A stretch of DNA of 64,000 bases from a virus. The stretch spans positions 1-64,000 of the IMG/VR virus record IMGVR_UViG_3300022725_000082. One strand, given 5' to 3'. Position numbers and translations under genes: made by a program. The notes under the pieces were generated by a model. The model was not told where the DNA came from. It was given only the letters and a program-made list of their open reading frames with translations, and ran no database searches. This document shows, piece after piece, positions 27,301 through 35,347 of the stretch. The first letter of the stretch is position 1. Each line of letters opens with the position of its first letter.

Positions 27301-27510
27301 ATGCTTAACGCAAGATTAGAAACTATAGCGTTAAATACAGAATTAGGTTACAAAAAAGTTGATGAGGGCAATCAGGATATGAGAAATCATTTTAGTAAAA
27401 TGTCAGAAGATGAAATAAGAAATGCTATTGAATCATCTCTAACGGCACAACGAAACCAAGCACAAAATAGAATAATAGGACAAACCAGAAATTTCTCAGA
27501 ACGAGAATAA
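24388..27510 (+). CDS. Very large late virion protein, candidate tape measure protein
   Basis: A 1,040-residue protein. Residues about 1-350 are helical and Lys/Glu-rich with coiled-coil character. Residues about 680-830 form a Gly/Ala-rich hydrophobic region with three membrane-like stretches (ISAIWEAVGVGISAGLA, PVALAGIAASSLA, GLGTVIGAALGGLVSGG), the composition typical of tape measure proteins. The remainder is helical and charged. It lies directly before the portal gene, with a late promoter. T4 tape measure gp29 is shorter and sits elsewhere, so the assignment rests on composition; an ejected internal protein is the alternative. Confidence 0.6.
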   Translation: MSSERELSDLFQKMIRKLDKIADSGSSSFASYGGDSQFVRDGNTSHDPITAVRSTTREMDNFRDSIRNVMDINKKIFKSMLDGIPVYGKYNKAVRDATEEIKKQSKGQSDAFKKSAHAMNEFVSNVGANSKSFEKVTNTMAKVYDSTNKLKDLTKKRTALESEINSSLKRLGVRQEKIDSEYRDIPKVLKNVKERIKAETDKGTKRELEQTKKKLEKLNEIPEAVAQLSAVMNDNQLKKLAEKHPELKSILDPLFKRLDTLLRVEELGYKRSTSIDELESKLEDSTESNDGLKGALSSSTTWMQKLGKMFDERSRDLERALNNLRKSLGAALGESISKEANLLMIRQRFTGNTNEYSARIPALTMGMSEADLLGSVAENRNVIRRIAQDSGMAGGAGELLHSNQLRELQRLSREMGYMGKDGLDNIIKISDNLRVLGVNLDPKNIKDSVEFYRDTFKDLGITQEQMRRFFADMSSEGMLRVLSAGEDARLASIESMQDEVEFRGKLARVLNQELEIQQKRVRELAGLAYGGPGEAIKRSIGVQILAEQAGMDQSTVRLLGEQTRTGGVSLSGEERQAAATNYNRLVGDIGGLLHDAVRADDTGMRAMLTQVMGMAGVEGRDAVEAYIRRGGDLGELSVEDVLSSARAETERTASEVGKWGHATVTTLEHMQGALQSSIGKAAGGIISAIWEAVGVGISAGLASRIARHGSIIGGRGTRSFGRRAMGIGGKILRGGGPVALAGIAASSLAPEGPQGDLLRTGGNTVSGAGTGALLGSAIAPGLGTVIGAALGGLVSGGLTINANRKRGEERRRQQLMTRAVSHMAMGNFGAEQTPELTEREKQLRSDYEEAFRNNDQSRMRAIMNQLEHGSHGLRTRSLMENIDRFSNMRRGRLVPSGTTITNEMTGEEIPMYKAVETERSKRYARAIEEDITSYLDTEEFANLAVREPIEVLLRMIKSNSITLENEEDTIKMLNARLETIALNTELGYKKVDEGNQDMRNHFSKMSEDEIRNAIESSLTAQRNQAQNRIIGQTRNFSERE

Positions 27511-27539
27511 TTTTTAATATATCAACCACACATTAAATA

Positions 27540-27547
27540 CATAAATA
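27540..27547 (+). promoter_or_regulatory. T4-late-type promoter box CATAAATA before gene 20
   Basis: 25 bases before the portal ATG. Confidence 0.5.
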
Positions 27548-27571
27548 TCATCATATTGAATAATATATAAA

Positions 27572-29314
27572 ATGGCAATTACCAAATTTTATAAAGTAGT
27601 AAGACCCCAAGGAAAAGACTCTGAAGTTTATACAAACCAAGATTTATATGGATCTGGTGGCGTGTATGGAAGAAGCTCTTGGTACAATAGGATGGTCAAT
27701 GGATCCGCTTCTCGTCGTAATCAATATAGAGAATATGATTCTATGGACAATGACTCTGATATCTCTTTAGCGTTAGATTATATTGCAGAAGAGATGACAG
27801 GGAATAATCCTAAAGAAAAAGATGCTCTTGAGGTGAAAATAACACCACAGCCAAACCAAGAGATAACGACTACTACATCAATGACTCTCAGAGCAGCATT
27901 GCAGACATTCATAAAGGTCCAATGTTTGGAAAATAATAGATTATTTAATATATGTCGCTCCACTATAAAATACGGAGATTTATTTTTTATACGTTCTAGA
28001 AAAAATAACGGAAAATGGATATATGCACACCCCAAAAATGTTGAGAGCGCCATTGTTTCTAAAGAAGATGTTACAAACGTTAAAGCATGGAATATAAAAA
28101 CTGAGGTAGAAAGTACACCATATAGAAATTTTACTGGAGCATCTTACTCTAATCCGTATTCTAGCGAAGAATCACAAATGGCACAACCATTTTTAGCAAA
28201 AGATGTTGTTAGATTTAGTTTATTTGACGAAACTTCTGAAGAAGCACCATTCGGATTATCTATTTTGAGGCCAATATACAAACCATTTAAACAGAAAGAA
28301 CTTTTAGAAGATTCAATTGTTATATACAGAATTCAGAGAGCACCTGAACGAAGAGTGTTTTATATTGATGTAGGTAGATCTCATCCACATAATGTATCTC
28401 AAATTTTAGAAAAGGTAAAAAATGATTTTAGACAGAAAAGAATTCCTACGACTCACGGGCATGGACATGGCCACCACGGGGGACATTTCAAGAATCAGGG
28501 CCAGTCGCAGGTAGATGCGGTTTATAATCCACAATCCATGCAGGAAGACTTTTTTCTGGCGGTGCGGCCTAATGCTACTGGAAGTCGCATTGAGACTCTA
28601 CCGGGCGGTCAGAATTTAGGAAATTTAGATGATTTACATATATTTTTTAGAAAGATATGGAGAGGCTTGAAAATACCCGAGAGCTATATTAATACTCTTG
28701 AAGGTGATGGTGGTTCAGGGACTTTTAATGATGGTAGAGTGGGTATTGCCCTTATGCAAGAAGTTAAGTTCAGCTTATATATTGAGAGGCTACAGTCGTT
28801 CATAGAAAAAACTTTAGATGAAGAGTTCAAACGTTTTATATATGAAAATGGAATAAATATAGATCCTACAATATATAAAATCACATTACCGTCGCCGTCT
28901 AACTTTAAGAAGAGTAGAGATCAAGAAATTGATACTGCACTTATTAATACCTATATAAATGTTAAAGACGATAATAATTTATCTAAGAGATTTGCCCTCA
29001 AGAAATATTTGCAACTTACTGAAGAAGAAATGAATCTCAATGAAAGAATGCTTAGAGAAGAAAAGGGTCTCCCTATCAACGGTGGAAGAGAAGACATGCC
29101 TAAACTATATAACCCTGAAGAAGCAGAAGCTGGGGGGTTCGAAGGCGGGTTAGGTGGCGCTCCTTCAATGGGAGGAGCAGAAGGCGGCCTTGGTGGATTA
29201 GACGATGAAAACGAAGAGGGAGAAGACCTTGGTGGATTAGAGGACGAAGCCAGCCCCGAAAGGATGAAAGGCGACGAGGGCGAAGAAACTGAAACACCAG
29301 AGAACACATCATAA
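27572..29314 (+). CDS. gp20: Portal vertex protein gp20
   Basis: A 580-residue protein, close to T4 gp20 (524). Family features include YREYDSMDNDSDISLALDYI near the N terminus, YGDLFFIRSRKNNGKWIYA, a LSILRPIYKPFKQKELLEDS helix, and the long RAPERRVFYIDVG strand. A His/Gly-rich loop (THGHGHGHHGGHF) and a C-terminal Gly/Glu-rich tail are lineage additions. gp20 forms the dodecameric ring through which DNA is packaged and to which the gp17 motor docks. Confidence 0.95.
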   Translation: MAITKFYKVVRPQGKDSEVYTNQDLYGSGGVYGRSSWYNRMVNGSASRRNQYREYDSMDNDSDISLALDYIAEEMTGNNPKEKDALEVKITPQPNQEITTTTSMTLRAALQTFIKVQCLENNRLFNICRSTIKYGDLFFIRSRKNNGKWIYAHPKNVESAIVSKEDVTNVKAWNIKTEVESTPYRNFTGASYSNPYSSEESQMAQPFLAKDVVRFSLFDETSEEAPFGLSILRPIYKPFKQKELLEDSIVIYRIQRAPERRVFYIDVGRSHPHNVSQILEKVKNDFRQKRIPTTHGHGHGHHGGHFKNQGQSQVDAVYNPQSMQEDFFLAVRPNATGSRIETLPGGQNLGNLDDLHIFFRKIWRGLKIPESYINTLEGDGGSGTFNDGRVGIALMQEVKFSLYIERLQSFIEKTLDEEFKRFIYENGINIDPTIYKITLPSPSNFKKSRDQEIDTALINTYINVKDDNNLSKRFALKKYLQLTEEEMNLNERMLREEKGLPINGGREDMPKLYNPEEAEAGGFEGGLGGAPSMGGAEGGLGGLDDENEEGEDLGGLEDEASPERMKGDEGEETETPENTS

Positions 29315-29393
29315 CTCAGTACTAGGATCCCCATAAGAACTTAGATGAAAACAGTTTTTTATCTTTTTTGAAAAAAATCTAAATAAATATATG

Positions 29394-29401
29394 TATAAAT
29401 A
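29394..29401 (+). promoter_or_regulatory. T4-late-type promoter TATAAATA
   Basis: Exact consensus, 25 bases before the ATG at 29426; a second, weaker AATAAATA lies just upstream. Confidence 0.65.
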
Positions 29402-29425
29402 TTAAATTATTACAAGGAGTTATTA

Positions 29426-30094
29426 ATGAATACAAAATCTAGAAAGTTTTTAGAACAGTTTATTAAAGAGCATGGTGCAGCACAGGGTTATAGTGAAAAG
29501 TTGGATGAACTGTTTAGTGATTATTTAACGGAAAATTTTTCAGGTATTATTGTTGAAGATCACGAAAATAGAATGACCGCATCTGAAATGGCTAAGCATA
29601 TAAAGAAGCTTTACAAAATGTGTGAAGATGAAAGCATTGAAAAGAAATTTCTTAAGCACCTAGGTAAGGCAGTAGATGTTGATAATTGCTCTGAAAAAGA
29701 TATCAAAAAATGTGCCGAAAGGTTATGTAAGGAAAATGATGCAAAATGTGATGACGTTATCCACGAATTAGAAGATATGGTAGATTACGCATATGATGAA
29801 CCGGATGACGAAGACGAGGACAATAAAAAGTCAGAAAAGAAGTTAGATGAGGCTACTAAGGGTTCCATTATACGTAAGGGCAATGAAAAAATGGTGGTAT
29901 TAGACAATTTGGGTGGCGGAGATGTGAGAGCCGCCCGCATACATCATGGGAAACCATTATATCGGACTTCAACTTTAGTTAGGAGTGGATATTATGTTGA
30001 TACTGGTGAAAAAATTAAAATAAATGAGCCTGTGTCTTCTAGGGAGAGAGATCCCTCTAGTGGGGGGTTTGAAGACCATTCAGTCAGCCTATGA
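29426..30094 (+). CDS. Hypothetical late protein between portal and protease, prohead-core candidate
   Basis: A 222-residue acidic helical protein (ASEMAKHIKKLYKMCEDE, ELEDMVDYAYDEPDDEDED) with a beta-rich C-terminal part (MVVLDNLGGGDVRAARIHHG). T4 carries the small prohead core genes 67 and 68 between genes 20 and 21, so position suggests a core or head-maturation role. I see no direct similarity to those proteins. An AAGGAG ribosome site and an exact late promoter precede it. Confidence 0.6.
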   Translation: MNTKSRKFLEQFIKEHGAAQGYSEKLDELFSDYLTENFSGIIVEDHENRMTASEMAKHIKKLYKMCEDESIEKKFLKHLGKAVDVDNCSEKDIKKCAERLCKENDAKCDDVIHELEDMVDYAYDEPDDEDEDNKKSEKKLDEATKGSIIRKGNEKMVVLDNLGGGDVRAARIHHGKPLYRTSTLVRSGYYVDTGEKIKINEPVSSRERDPSSGGFEDHSVSL

Positions 30095-30100
30095 TTATTT

Positions 30101-30271
30101 ATGAAAATACAAAACGTCTTAGATACCGGCCCTAAGAAGTCTGCCATGGATTTGTGGATGGATAATTTGTATACTACAAGCGGCAAAAAGAAAAAGAAAA
30201 TTCTTCCTAAACAGAAAAAAATATTTTTTGGAACTGATTATGGACCAGATGATAAGAGGTATAGGAAATAA
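30101..30271 (+). CDS. Small basic late protein, 56 residues
   Basis: Starts MKIQNVLDTGPKKSAMDLW and contains a Lys-rich stretch (SGKKKKKILPKQKK) before FGTDYGPDDKRYRK. Its stop overlaps the next ATG (TAATG), so it is coupled to the following frame. The MKIQN start is shared with the late gene at 15221. A small basic prohead-core or DNA-binding role is possible but not shown. Confidence 0.6.
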   Translation: MKIQNVLDTGPKKSAMDLWMDNLYTTSGKKKKKILPKQKKIFFGTDYGPDDKRYRK

Positions 30272-30498
30272 TGAACAGATTATTCAGACGAAAAATATTA
30301 GAACGAATAGATTATTTTAATTATATCAATCCAGATATATTCTATGATGATAAAAAAGATAATGATAAGAATAAAAATAAAACGTCAAAAAAAGTATCTA
30401 AGGAAAAGACATATAGGAAGGGCAATAAGCATTTGTCAAAGAAACAGGCAAAAGATATTAGAAAGTATATGCAATATTCTAATGCTATAAGTGAATAA
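30271..30498 (+). CDS. Small basic late protein, 75 residues
   Basis: A very Lys/Asp-rich protein (DDKKDNDKNKNKTSKKVSKEK, 21 residues long counted loosely, within residues 26-46) ending KQAKDIRKYMQYSNAISE. It is coupled to the preceding small gene by a TAATG overlap. The charge pattern resembles small prohead-core proteins such as T4 gp67, which lies in the same interval between portal and protease, but this is a positional inference. Confidence 0.55.
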   Translation: MNRLFRRKILERIDYFNYINPDIFYDDKKDNDKNKNKTSKKVSKEKTYRKGNKHLSKKQAKDIRKYMQYSNAISE

Positions 30499-30499
30499 T

Positions 30500-30507
30500 T
30501 ATAAATA
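30500..30507 (+). promoter_or_regulatory. T4-late-type promoter TATAAATA
   Basis: Exact consensus, 31 bases before the ATG at 30538. It ends directly at an ATG (30508), which therefore cannot be the start used from this promoter. Confidence 0.6.
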
Positions 30508-30537
30508 ATGTTAAATAATAAAAAAGGTAACTTGATT

Positions 30538-31257
30538 ATGCAAAAAGAGAAATTAACAAAAGTAATTGATGGTTTAGCTGAAGGTAATGATGTTAAAAGT
30601 CTTTTGTCTTCGATAATTACTGAAAAAACTAGGAAAATTTTAGGAATTGTCACAGAAACGGATGAATCAATTCACATTAAAAACAATGATGTTTTTGTTG
30701 GTAAACAGAAAGTTGGAAGTTTTACCGTAGAAGGCGATGACATTGAATTTGTTGATAGTGAAGGGAATTCTAAGACTTTTTCTACGGATAATGAAATGAT
30801 GGAATATGTAGCTGCGTTGAACGAAGGTGAAACTGCAAAAATTGCTGTACAGCGTAGAGAAGATCGTTTGAAAAAAGTACATAACCGTCCACACGATAAA
30901 GATTCTCCAATGGGAGAGTATAAGAGAACCAAATTGGCGTCATATCATAAAGATCCTAGAATGGAAAATCCTAGTAACCATGAACATGGAAAGGATGACC
31001 CGTCAAGCAAGGATCTGAATGATACTTCAAGTGGTGGATCACAGAAATCTACAGATGGTCCTACAGGAGACTATGATAAACATGAACTATCTTCTAAGCA
31101 TAAGGATAGTAGAATGGAAAATCCTAAAAAAAATGAACATGGTTTGGATGACCCATCTTTTGGTGATGAGATTACTTCAGGTGGTAAAGAGGGGTCCTCA
31201 CCAGATAAAGAATATGATATAAGAAAAAAACATAAAAAAAATGACCACACGGTGTAA
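30538..31257 (+). CDS. Late protein with a duplicated module, prohead-core candidate
   Basis: A 239-residue protein from the ATG at 30538, chosen because the late promoter ends just before an earlier in-frame ATG. The first 110 residues form a beta-rich domain (DVFVGKQKVGSFTVEGDDIEF). The second half carries two imperfect copies of a module of about 50 residues, each with HKDxRMENP and EHGxDDPS, plus the start of a third. Neighbours are the portal and the prohead protease, so it may be a core protein cleaved during head maturation. No family recognised. Confidence 0.55.
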   Translation: MQKEKLTKVIDGLAEGNDVKSLLSSIITEKTRKILGIVTETDESIHIKNNDVFVGKQKVGSFTVEGDDIEFVDSEGNSKTFSTDNEMMEYVAALNEGETAKIAVQRREDRLKKVHNRPHDKDSPMGEYKRTKLASYHKDPRMENPSNHEHGKDDPSSKDLNDTSSGGSQKSTDGPTGDYDKHELSSKHKDSRMENPKKNEHGLDDPSFGDEITSGGKEGSSPDKEYDIRKKHKKNDHTV

Positions 31258-31265
31258 GTGATAAT

Positions 31266-31895
31266 ATGCAAACTCTTATTGAACATATCTCGCCATCCGA
31301 TGCTCACATAGTATGCGAAAATGCAAATGATTCTAAGTCCATGTGGCTTAACGGAATCTTTATGCAAGCAGATGTACAGAATAGAAATAAACGAGTATAT
31401 CCAGTCTCAGAAATGACAAATGCTGTGGCCAAAGCTTCAGAAACCATTAAAGAAAATGGTGGAATTTTTGGAGAACTCGACCATCCAGCGGAGCTAACCA
31501 TAAACATGGATCGAATATCACATGCCATCAAAGAAATGTATGTTGATGGAAACAATGTGTACGGTAAAGCACAATTACTAAAAACCCCCATGGGATTAAT
31601 TGCAGAAGAGCTTGCACGTTCTGGAGTTCGTTATGGAATATCAAGTCGCGGTGCCGGTCAAGTGAATGAAAGTGATGGCCAAGTAAGCGGGTATATATTT
31701 GTTACTGCTGATCTTGTAGCAACCCCCTCTGCCCCCGGCGCATTTCCAAAACCCGTTTATGAAGGACTACAAAACAGCAAAGAGGGAAATAGAGTTCTGT
31801 CTCTATCAGAAAGCATGCAACACGACGAATCTGCACAAAAATATTTTCAAAAATCTATTATACAATTTGTTGAAAATGTTTTTAATAAAATGTAA
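31266..31895 (+). CDS. gp21: Prohead core protease gp21
   Basis: A 209-residue protein, near T4 gp21 (212). The T4-type serine protease pattern is visible: WLNGIFMQADVQNRNKRVYP, the catalytic His in GGIFGELDHP, and the catalytic Ser in GVRYGISSRGAG, followed by DLVATPSAPGAF. It processes the scaffold, core and capsid proteins inside the prohead. It lies in the standard head-gene order before scaffold and capsid genes, but a homing endonuclease gene has been inserted after it. Confidence 0.93.
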   Translation: MQTLIEHISPSDAHIVCENANDSKSMWLNGIFMQADVQNRNKRVYPVSEMTNAVAKASETIKENGGIFGELDHPAELTINMDRISHAIKEMYVDGNNVYGKAQLLKTPMGLIAEELARSGVRYGISSRGAGQVNESDGQVSGYIFVTADLVATPSAPGAFPKPVYEGLQNSKEGNRVLSLSESMQHDESAQKYFQKSIIQFVENVFNKM

Positions 31896-31905
31896 ATGTT
31901 GAAAA

Positions 31906-31944
31906 AACACACCTTTCATGATATGATATCATGAAAGGTGTGTT
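31906..31944 (+). terminator. 19-base perfect palindrome between gene 21 and an endonuclease gene
   Basis: Arms 31906-31924 and 31926-31944 are exact reverse complements around a single base (AACACACCTTTCATGATAT and its complement). It would form a very stable hairpin after the gp21 stop. The following tract is only weakly T-rich, so it may act as a terminator, an RNA 3' stabiliser or an insertion boundary. Confidence 0.5.
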
Positions 31945-31955
31945 CAATTATTATA

Positions 31956-33449
31956 ATGTCTGCAGAAGAGTTATATTTTCTAACCGAAAAATACCCCCCA
32001 AGACGCAGCACATCTAATGTGCGTATAAAATATCCTAAAGAATACGAAAAACTAATAGAATTAACAAGTTTCTTACCTGATACTGCAACAACATCCCAAC
32101 GCTTATGGCATGTTCGCCATGATAAATTTGAATTCCCTATATGTGAACATGAAGATTGTATTAAACCCACAAAATGGACTCCATCATATTCAGATTATGC
32201 ACGCTTTTGCTCTACAAGATGCTTCAATAAAAATAAAACAAAGAATGCAGAAATTAACAAACATCGTAAAAACATAGAAAAGTACGGTGAAAACTATGAA
32301 GATTTGACGACATTAGATAAAATGAAACTAACTAATGTTAAACGATATGGTGTGGATAACCCATTTAAAAATGTCAATAGGATACGAAAAAGAAATAATG
32401 AAAAATATGGATGTGATTTTCATTTTCAGCAACATTTATCCGAAGACTCTTTGAGTAAATTGAATGATAAAGAATGGTTAGTTGAAATGAATCATAATCA
32501 GAAACGTAGTTGTGTAGAAATTTCAGAAAAATTAGAGGTTAATAATTCTACAGTAAATAAAGCAATGTATAGACTAGGGCTTATACCTAGTTATCTCTAT
32601 TCATCAAGTTACTCTGAGAAACAATTAGCAACATATTTAAAAGATCAGCATATTACAGTAGTCGAAAATGATAGGTCTGTCATAGCCCCGTTAGAACTGG
32701 ATATTATGCTACCAGATTACAATCTAGCGATAGAATATTGTGGATTGTACTGGCATAATGAACTGCACAAAGATAATAATTATCATGAAAATAAGTACAA
32801 AAAATGTAAAGAGATAGGAATTGATTTATTAACCATATATGAAGATGAATGGCATGATAAATCTGAATTAATAAAAAAGATGATAATGCATCGAATAGGA
32901 ATGAATACAGCTACTAAAATATACGCTAGAAGTTGTAAAATAGCTGAGGCGTGTTCAATGGATAAAAAAGAATTCTTTGATAATACGCACATTCAAGGAA
33001 ATGGCCCAAGTTCTATTAATGCAGGATTATATCATAATGGTAGTTTAGTGGCTTGTGTGGGGCTGATAAGAACTAAAAATGAAAAAATGGTATTGAATAG
33101 ATTTTCTACAAAATATATTGTCCCCGGAGCATTTTCGAGATTGTTAAAATATATATTAAATAAGTATAAACCAAGCGAAATAATAACATTTGCGGATCTT
33201 AGATGGGGAGATGGGAAATTATATCAAGCTAATGGTTTTACATTAGATAAAAAACTAAAACCTGATTATTATTATGTTTATCAAAATAAACGATTTCATA
33301 AATTTAATTTTAGGCATAACAAACTCAAAAAACTATTATCTTATTATGATAATGATAAAACTGAACATGAAAATTGCGTAAACAACAATATTTTCCGAAT
33401 ATATGATTGTGGAAAATATAGATACGTTTTAGGAAATGACTATAAATAG
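31956..33449 (+). CDS. Vsr-like (PD-(D/E)XK/EDxHD) homing endonuclease
   Basis: A 497-residue protein from the ATG at 31956; a GTG 18 bases upstream lies inside the palindrome. The N-terminal part has cysteine pairs (ICEHEDC, FCSTRC) and the RYGVDNPFKN and KYGCDFHF motifs typical of phage homing nucleases. The nuclease core is ELDIMLPDYNLAIEYCGLYW, then the HxxxYHENKYKKC region and TIYEDEW. The last 180 residues (THIQGNG, LNRFSTKYIVPGAFSRLL, TFADLRWGDGKLYQANGF, IYDCGKYRYVL) form a module shared with the genes at 36922 and 51917. It sits between head genes 21 and 22 and is likely a selfish element. Confidence 0.85.
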   Translation: MSAEELYFLTEKYPPRRSTSNVRIKYPKEYEKLIELTSFLPDTATTSQRLWHVRHDKFEFPICEHEDCIKPTKWTPSYSDYARFCSTRCFNKNKTKNAEINKHRKNIEKYGENYEDLTTLDKMKLTNVKRYGVDNPFKNVNRIRKRNNEKYGCDFHFQQHLSEDSLSKLNDKEWLVEMNHNQKRSCVEISEKLEVNNSTVNKAMYRLGLIPSYLYSSSYSEKQLATYLKDQHITVVENDRSVIAPLELDIMLPDYNLAIEYCGLYWHNELHKDNNYHENKYKKCKEIGIDLLTIYEDEWHDKSELIKKMIMHRIGMNTATKIYARSCKIAEACSMDKKEFFDNTHIQGNGPSSINAGLYHNGSLVACVGLIRTKNEKMVLNRFSTKYIVPGAFSRLLKYILNKYKPSEIITFADLRWGDGKLYQANGFTLDKKLKPDYYYVYQNKRFHKFNFRHNKLKKLLSYYDNDKTEHENCVNNNIFRIYDCGKYRYVLGNDYK

Positions 33450-33480
33450 ATCATAATAATAATAAACAGTAGTAATATTT

Positions 33481-33506
33481 GGCCCCGTTAATTGGGGCCT
33501 TTTTTC
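33481..33506 (+). terminator. Rho-independent terminator
   Basis: GGCCCC, a seven-base loop, GGGGCC and six T residues, following the endonuclease gene. Confidence 0.9.
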
Positions 33507-33560
33507 GTCCCTAAAAATAACTTCTAAATATAAGTGCTTATACAGACGAGGTAGCATAAC

Positions 33561-33917
33561 ATGGAATATAAAGAAGAGTTTTTTGGAACGTTAATTTTGA
33601 AAGTAGTAAGGGATGATAAAAACCCAAATAAAGAGTATGTAAATTGGGTTATCGTCGATACTGAAAAGACGGTGGATAGAGAAAGAGAAATAGAAGATGG
33701 GGATTTCTTACAAGTTTTTGATGGCTCTGGCAGATTGATGTTGAATAAAATAATATATAGAGATTATGATAGTTTATATGATCATAGACATGGTATCCAA
33801 TTATACAATGGAATGCGCGTGGCTTGGTTACCCACGGGAATAGAGACTGGATTTTGGAGAAGTCTTTTTTTAGATCAAGCTAGAGCAAGATTGCTCAAAA
33901 GAGATAACGAGGATTGA
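33561..33917 (+). CDS. Hypothetical protein, 118 residues
   Basis: A beta-rich N-terminal half (FFGTLILKVVRDDKN, EYVNWVIVDTEKTV) is followed by MRVAWLPTGIETGFWRSLF. It is placed between genes 21 and 22 and coupled to a small zinc-ribbon gene. No family recognised; a head role would be positional inference only. Confidence 0.6.
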   Translation: MEYKEEFFGTLILKVVRDDKNPNKEYVNWVIVDTEKTVDREREIEDGDFLQVFDGSGRLMLNKIIYRDYDSLYDHRHGIQLYNGMRVAWLPTGIETGFWRSLFLDQARARLLKRDNED

Positions 33918-33919
33918 TA

Positions 33920-34105
33920 GTGCCATTATTTGAATTTAAATGTAATAAGTGTAACAAGAGCATTGACAAAATAATGTCATTTGCAGAATCAGAAAAATAT
34001 GTTGTTCCATGTGAATGTGGAACAGGAGAAATGAAGAAAACGTTAGTTAACCAGTTCAATGTGAAATATAAAGGAAATTGGTTTTCAAAAAATAAGACAT
34101 ATTAA
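33920..34105 (+). CDS. FmdB-like zinc-ribbon protein
   Basis: A 61-residue protein from a GTG at 33920, preferred over a TTG six bases upstream because GAGG is well spaced from it and the product begins MPLFEFKCNKCNK, the usual FmdB-type start. The second cysteine pair is in VVPCECGTGEMKK. Such small zinc ribbons are common in phages and bacteria as putative regulatory proteins with no proven role. Confidence 0.7.
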   Translation: MPLFEFKCNKCNKSIDKIMSFAESEKYVVPCECGTGEMKKTLVNQFNVKYKGNWFSKNKTY

Positions 34106-34106
34106 T

Positions 34107-34134
34107 AAAAAGGGGAGAATTTCTCCCCTTTTTA
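34107..34134 (+). terminator. Rho-independent terminator
   Basis: GGGGAGAA/TTCTCCCC stem flanked by A5 and T5 tracts just after the zinc-ribbon gene. Confidence 0.88.
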
Positions 34135-34291
34135 TTGCACAACTTACTGATAATATAGATTTTTTATTAGTATAGATAAACGTTATAGAAAAAAAATGAA
34201 AATATTATATAAAAATATAATTAAAAAAAATCCAATAAAAACAAGTACTTATAAATTAATTAAATTATTGTAAATTATTTCTTTTGATTGT

Positions 34292-34299
34292 AATAAATA
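34292..34299 (+). promoter_or_regulatory. T4-late-type promoter box before gene 22
   Basis: AATAAATA, 46 bases before the gp22 ATG in a 200-base, extremely AT-rich interval with no other recognisable signal. Confidence 0.4.
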
Positions 34300-34344
34300 A
34301 TTTACGTAAATTTTATACTCAAAAATTAAGAGGAGAATTCAGAC

Positions 34345-35289
34345 ATGGATGAGTTGCTGCAAAAACTAGTCGAAAGTGAGCTTCTGACCGAAGATACCAA
34401 AAAACAACTGGAAGAAACTCTATCGCGGAAGATGGAAGAAAAAGCTCAGCAAATAAGAGAAGAGGTCGAGGCTGAAGTTAAGACCGACCTCGCTGAAAAA
34501 TATGCACAGGATAAAGAAGAGTTGGTTGAAGCAATGGACACCGCTCTGGAAAAAGCTCTAAATGAAGAAATAGCAGAACTTAAAGAAGATATAGAACGGT
34601 TCAGAGATCTGGAAGCTGAGTATGCTGAGAAGTTAGTGGAAACTCGTCAGCAGATGGCCGAAAATGTAAAAAATGATATGACCAAGCTCTTAGAAGGATT
34701 GGACGCTTATGTTGATCAAAGATTGCATGCAGAGCTTGACGAACTCAGGGAATCAATTGAAGATGTTCGTAAAGAAAATCATGGGCGTAAGATTCTAGAA
34801 ACAATCGGTGAAGAATACCGAAGAATGTTTACTGAAGAAGATGACTATGAACAGAAAGTGCTGGAAAAAGAAGAGGCCTTAAACAAAGTTAACGAACAGC
34901 TTAAAGAAGCAAAAGATAGATTAAGATCAGTTGAACGTGAGCAGAAGATGGAAGATGTACTTGAAAGTTTATCTGGTCAGAAAAGAGAAGTTATGGCTGC
35001 AATTCTGCAAGGTATTCCAACAGAACGCCTTGATGAAGCGTACCGCCGTTACATTGGTAAAGTTTTAAGAGAATCTAATGAAGATAGTTCGGAGAAGGAT
35101 AATTCAGTACTTGCCGAAGGAAAAAACGAGGAAAACACGGATAGTGATGATTTTGTAGTAGCAACCGGTGATTCTAAAGTTGTTGTTGAAGATGTTGACA
35201 CAATAACAGAATCGGTTGATGGCTTCCCAAATTATAAACTTGATGAGGTAACTCGTAACCGTTTGAAAATACTGAGTGGTATCAGTTAA
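34345..35289 (+). CDS. gp22: Prohead scaffold protein gp22
   Basis: A 314-residue, strongly acidic, almost entirely helical Glu/Lys-rich protein (EETLSRKMEEKAQQIREEVE, EEIAELKEDIERFRDLEAEY), with a C-terminal part containing SLSGQKREVMAAILQGIP, where T4-like scaffolds carry their conserved end. T4 gp22 is 269 residues. It is the main internal core of the prohead and is destroyed by gp21. A strong AGAGGAG ribosome site precedes it, and its codons are visibly less AT-biased than those of neighbours, as in gene 23, consistent with high expression. Confidence 0.9.
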   Translation: MDELLQKLVESELLTEDTKKQLEETLSRKMEEKAQQIREEVEAEVKTDLAEKYAQDKEELVEAMDTALEKALNEEIAELKEDIERFRDLEAEYAEKLVETRQQMAENVKNDMTKLLEGLDAYVDQRLHAELDELRESIEDVRKENHGRKILETIGEEYRRMFTEEDDYEQKVLEKEEALNKVNEQLKEAKDRLRSVEREQKMEDVLESLSGQKREVMAAILQGIPTERLDEAYRRYIGKVLRESNEDSSEKDNSVLAEGKNEENTDSDDFVVATGDSKVVVEDVDTITESVDGFPNYKLDEVTRNRLKILSGIS

Positions 35290-35347
35290 CCAATAATAGT
35301 GTGTAAAAACATAATAGTTAATAACAATAATAAAGGAGACTATAAAA

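Noticed and set aside
33441-33448. Exact TATAAATA at the end of the endonuclease gene at 31956
   Set aside because: A strong terminator (33481-33506) lies between it and the next gene, and the sequence is the TAT AAA TAG end of the frame. It is probably coincidental.
34196-34273. 25-codon frame MKILYKNIIKKN in the gap before gene 22
   Set aside because: Pure AT-rich sequence with no ribosome site; such frames are expected by chance here.
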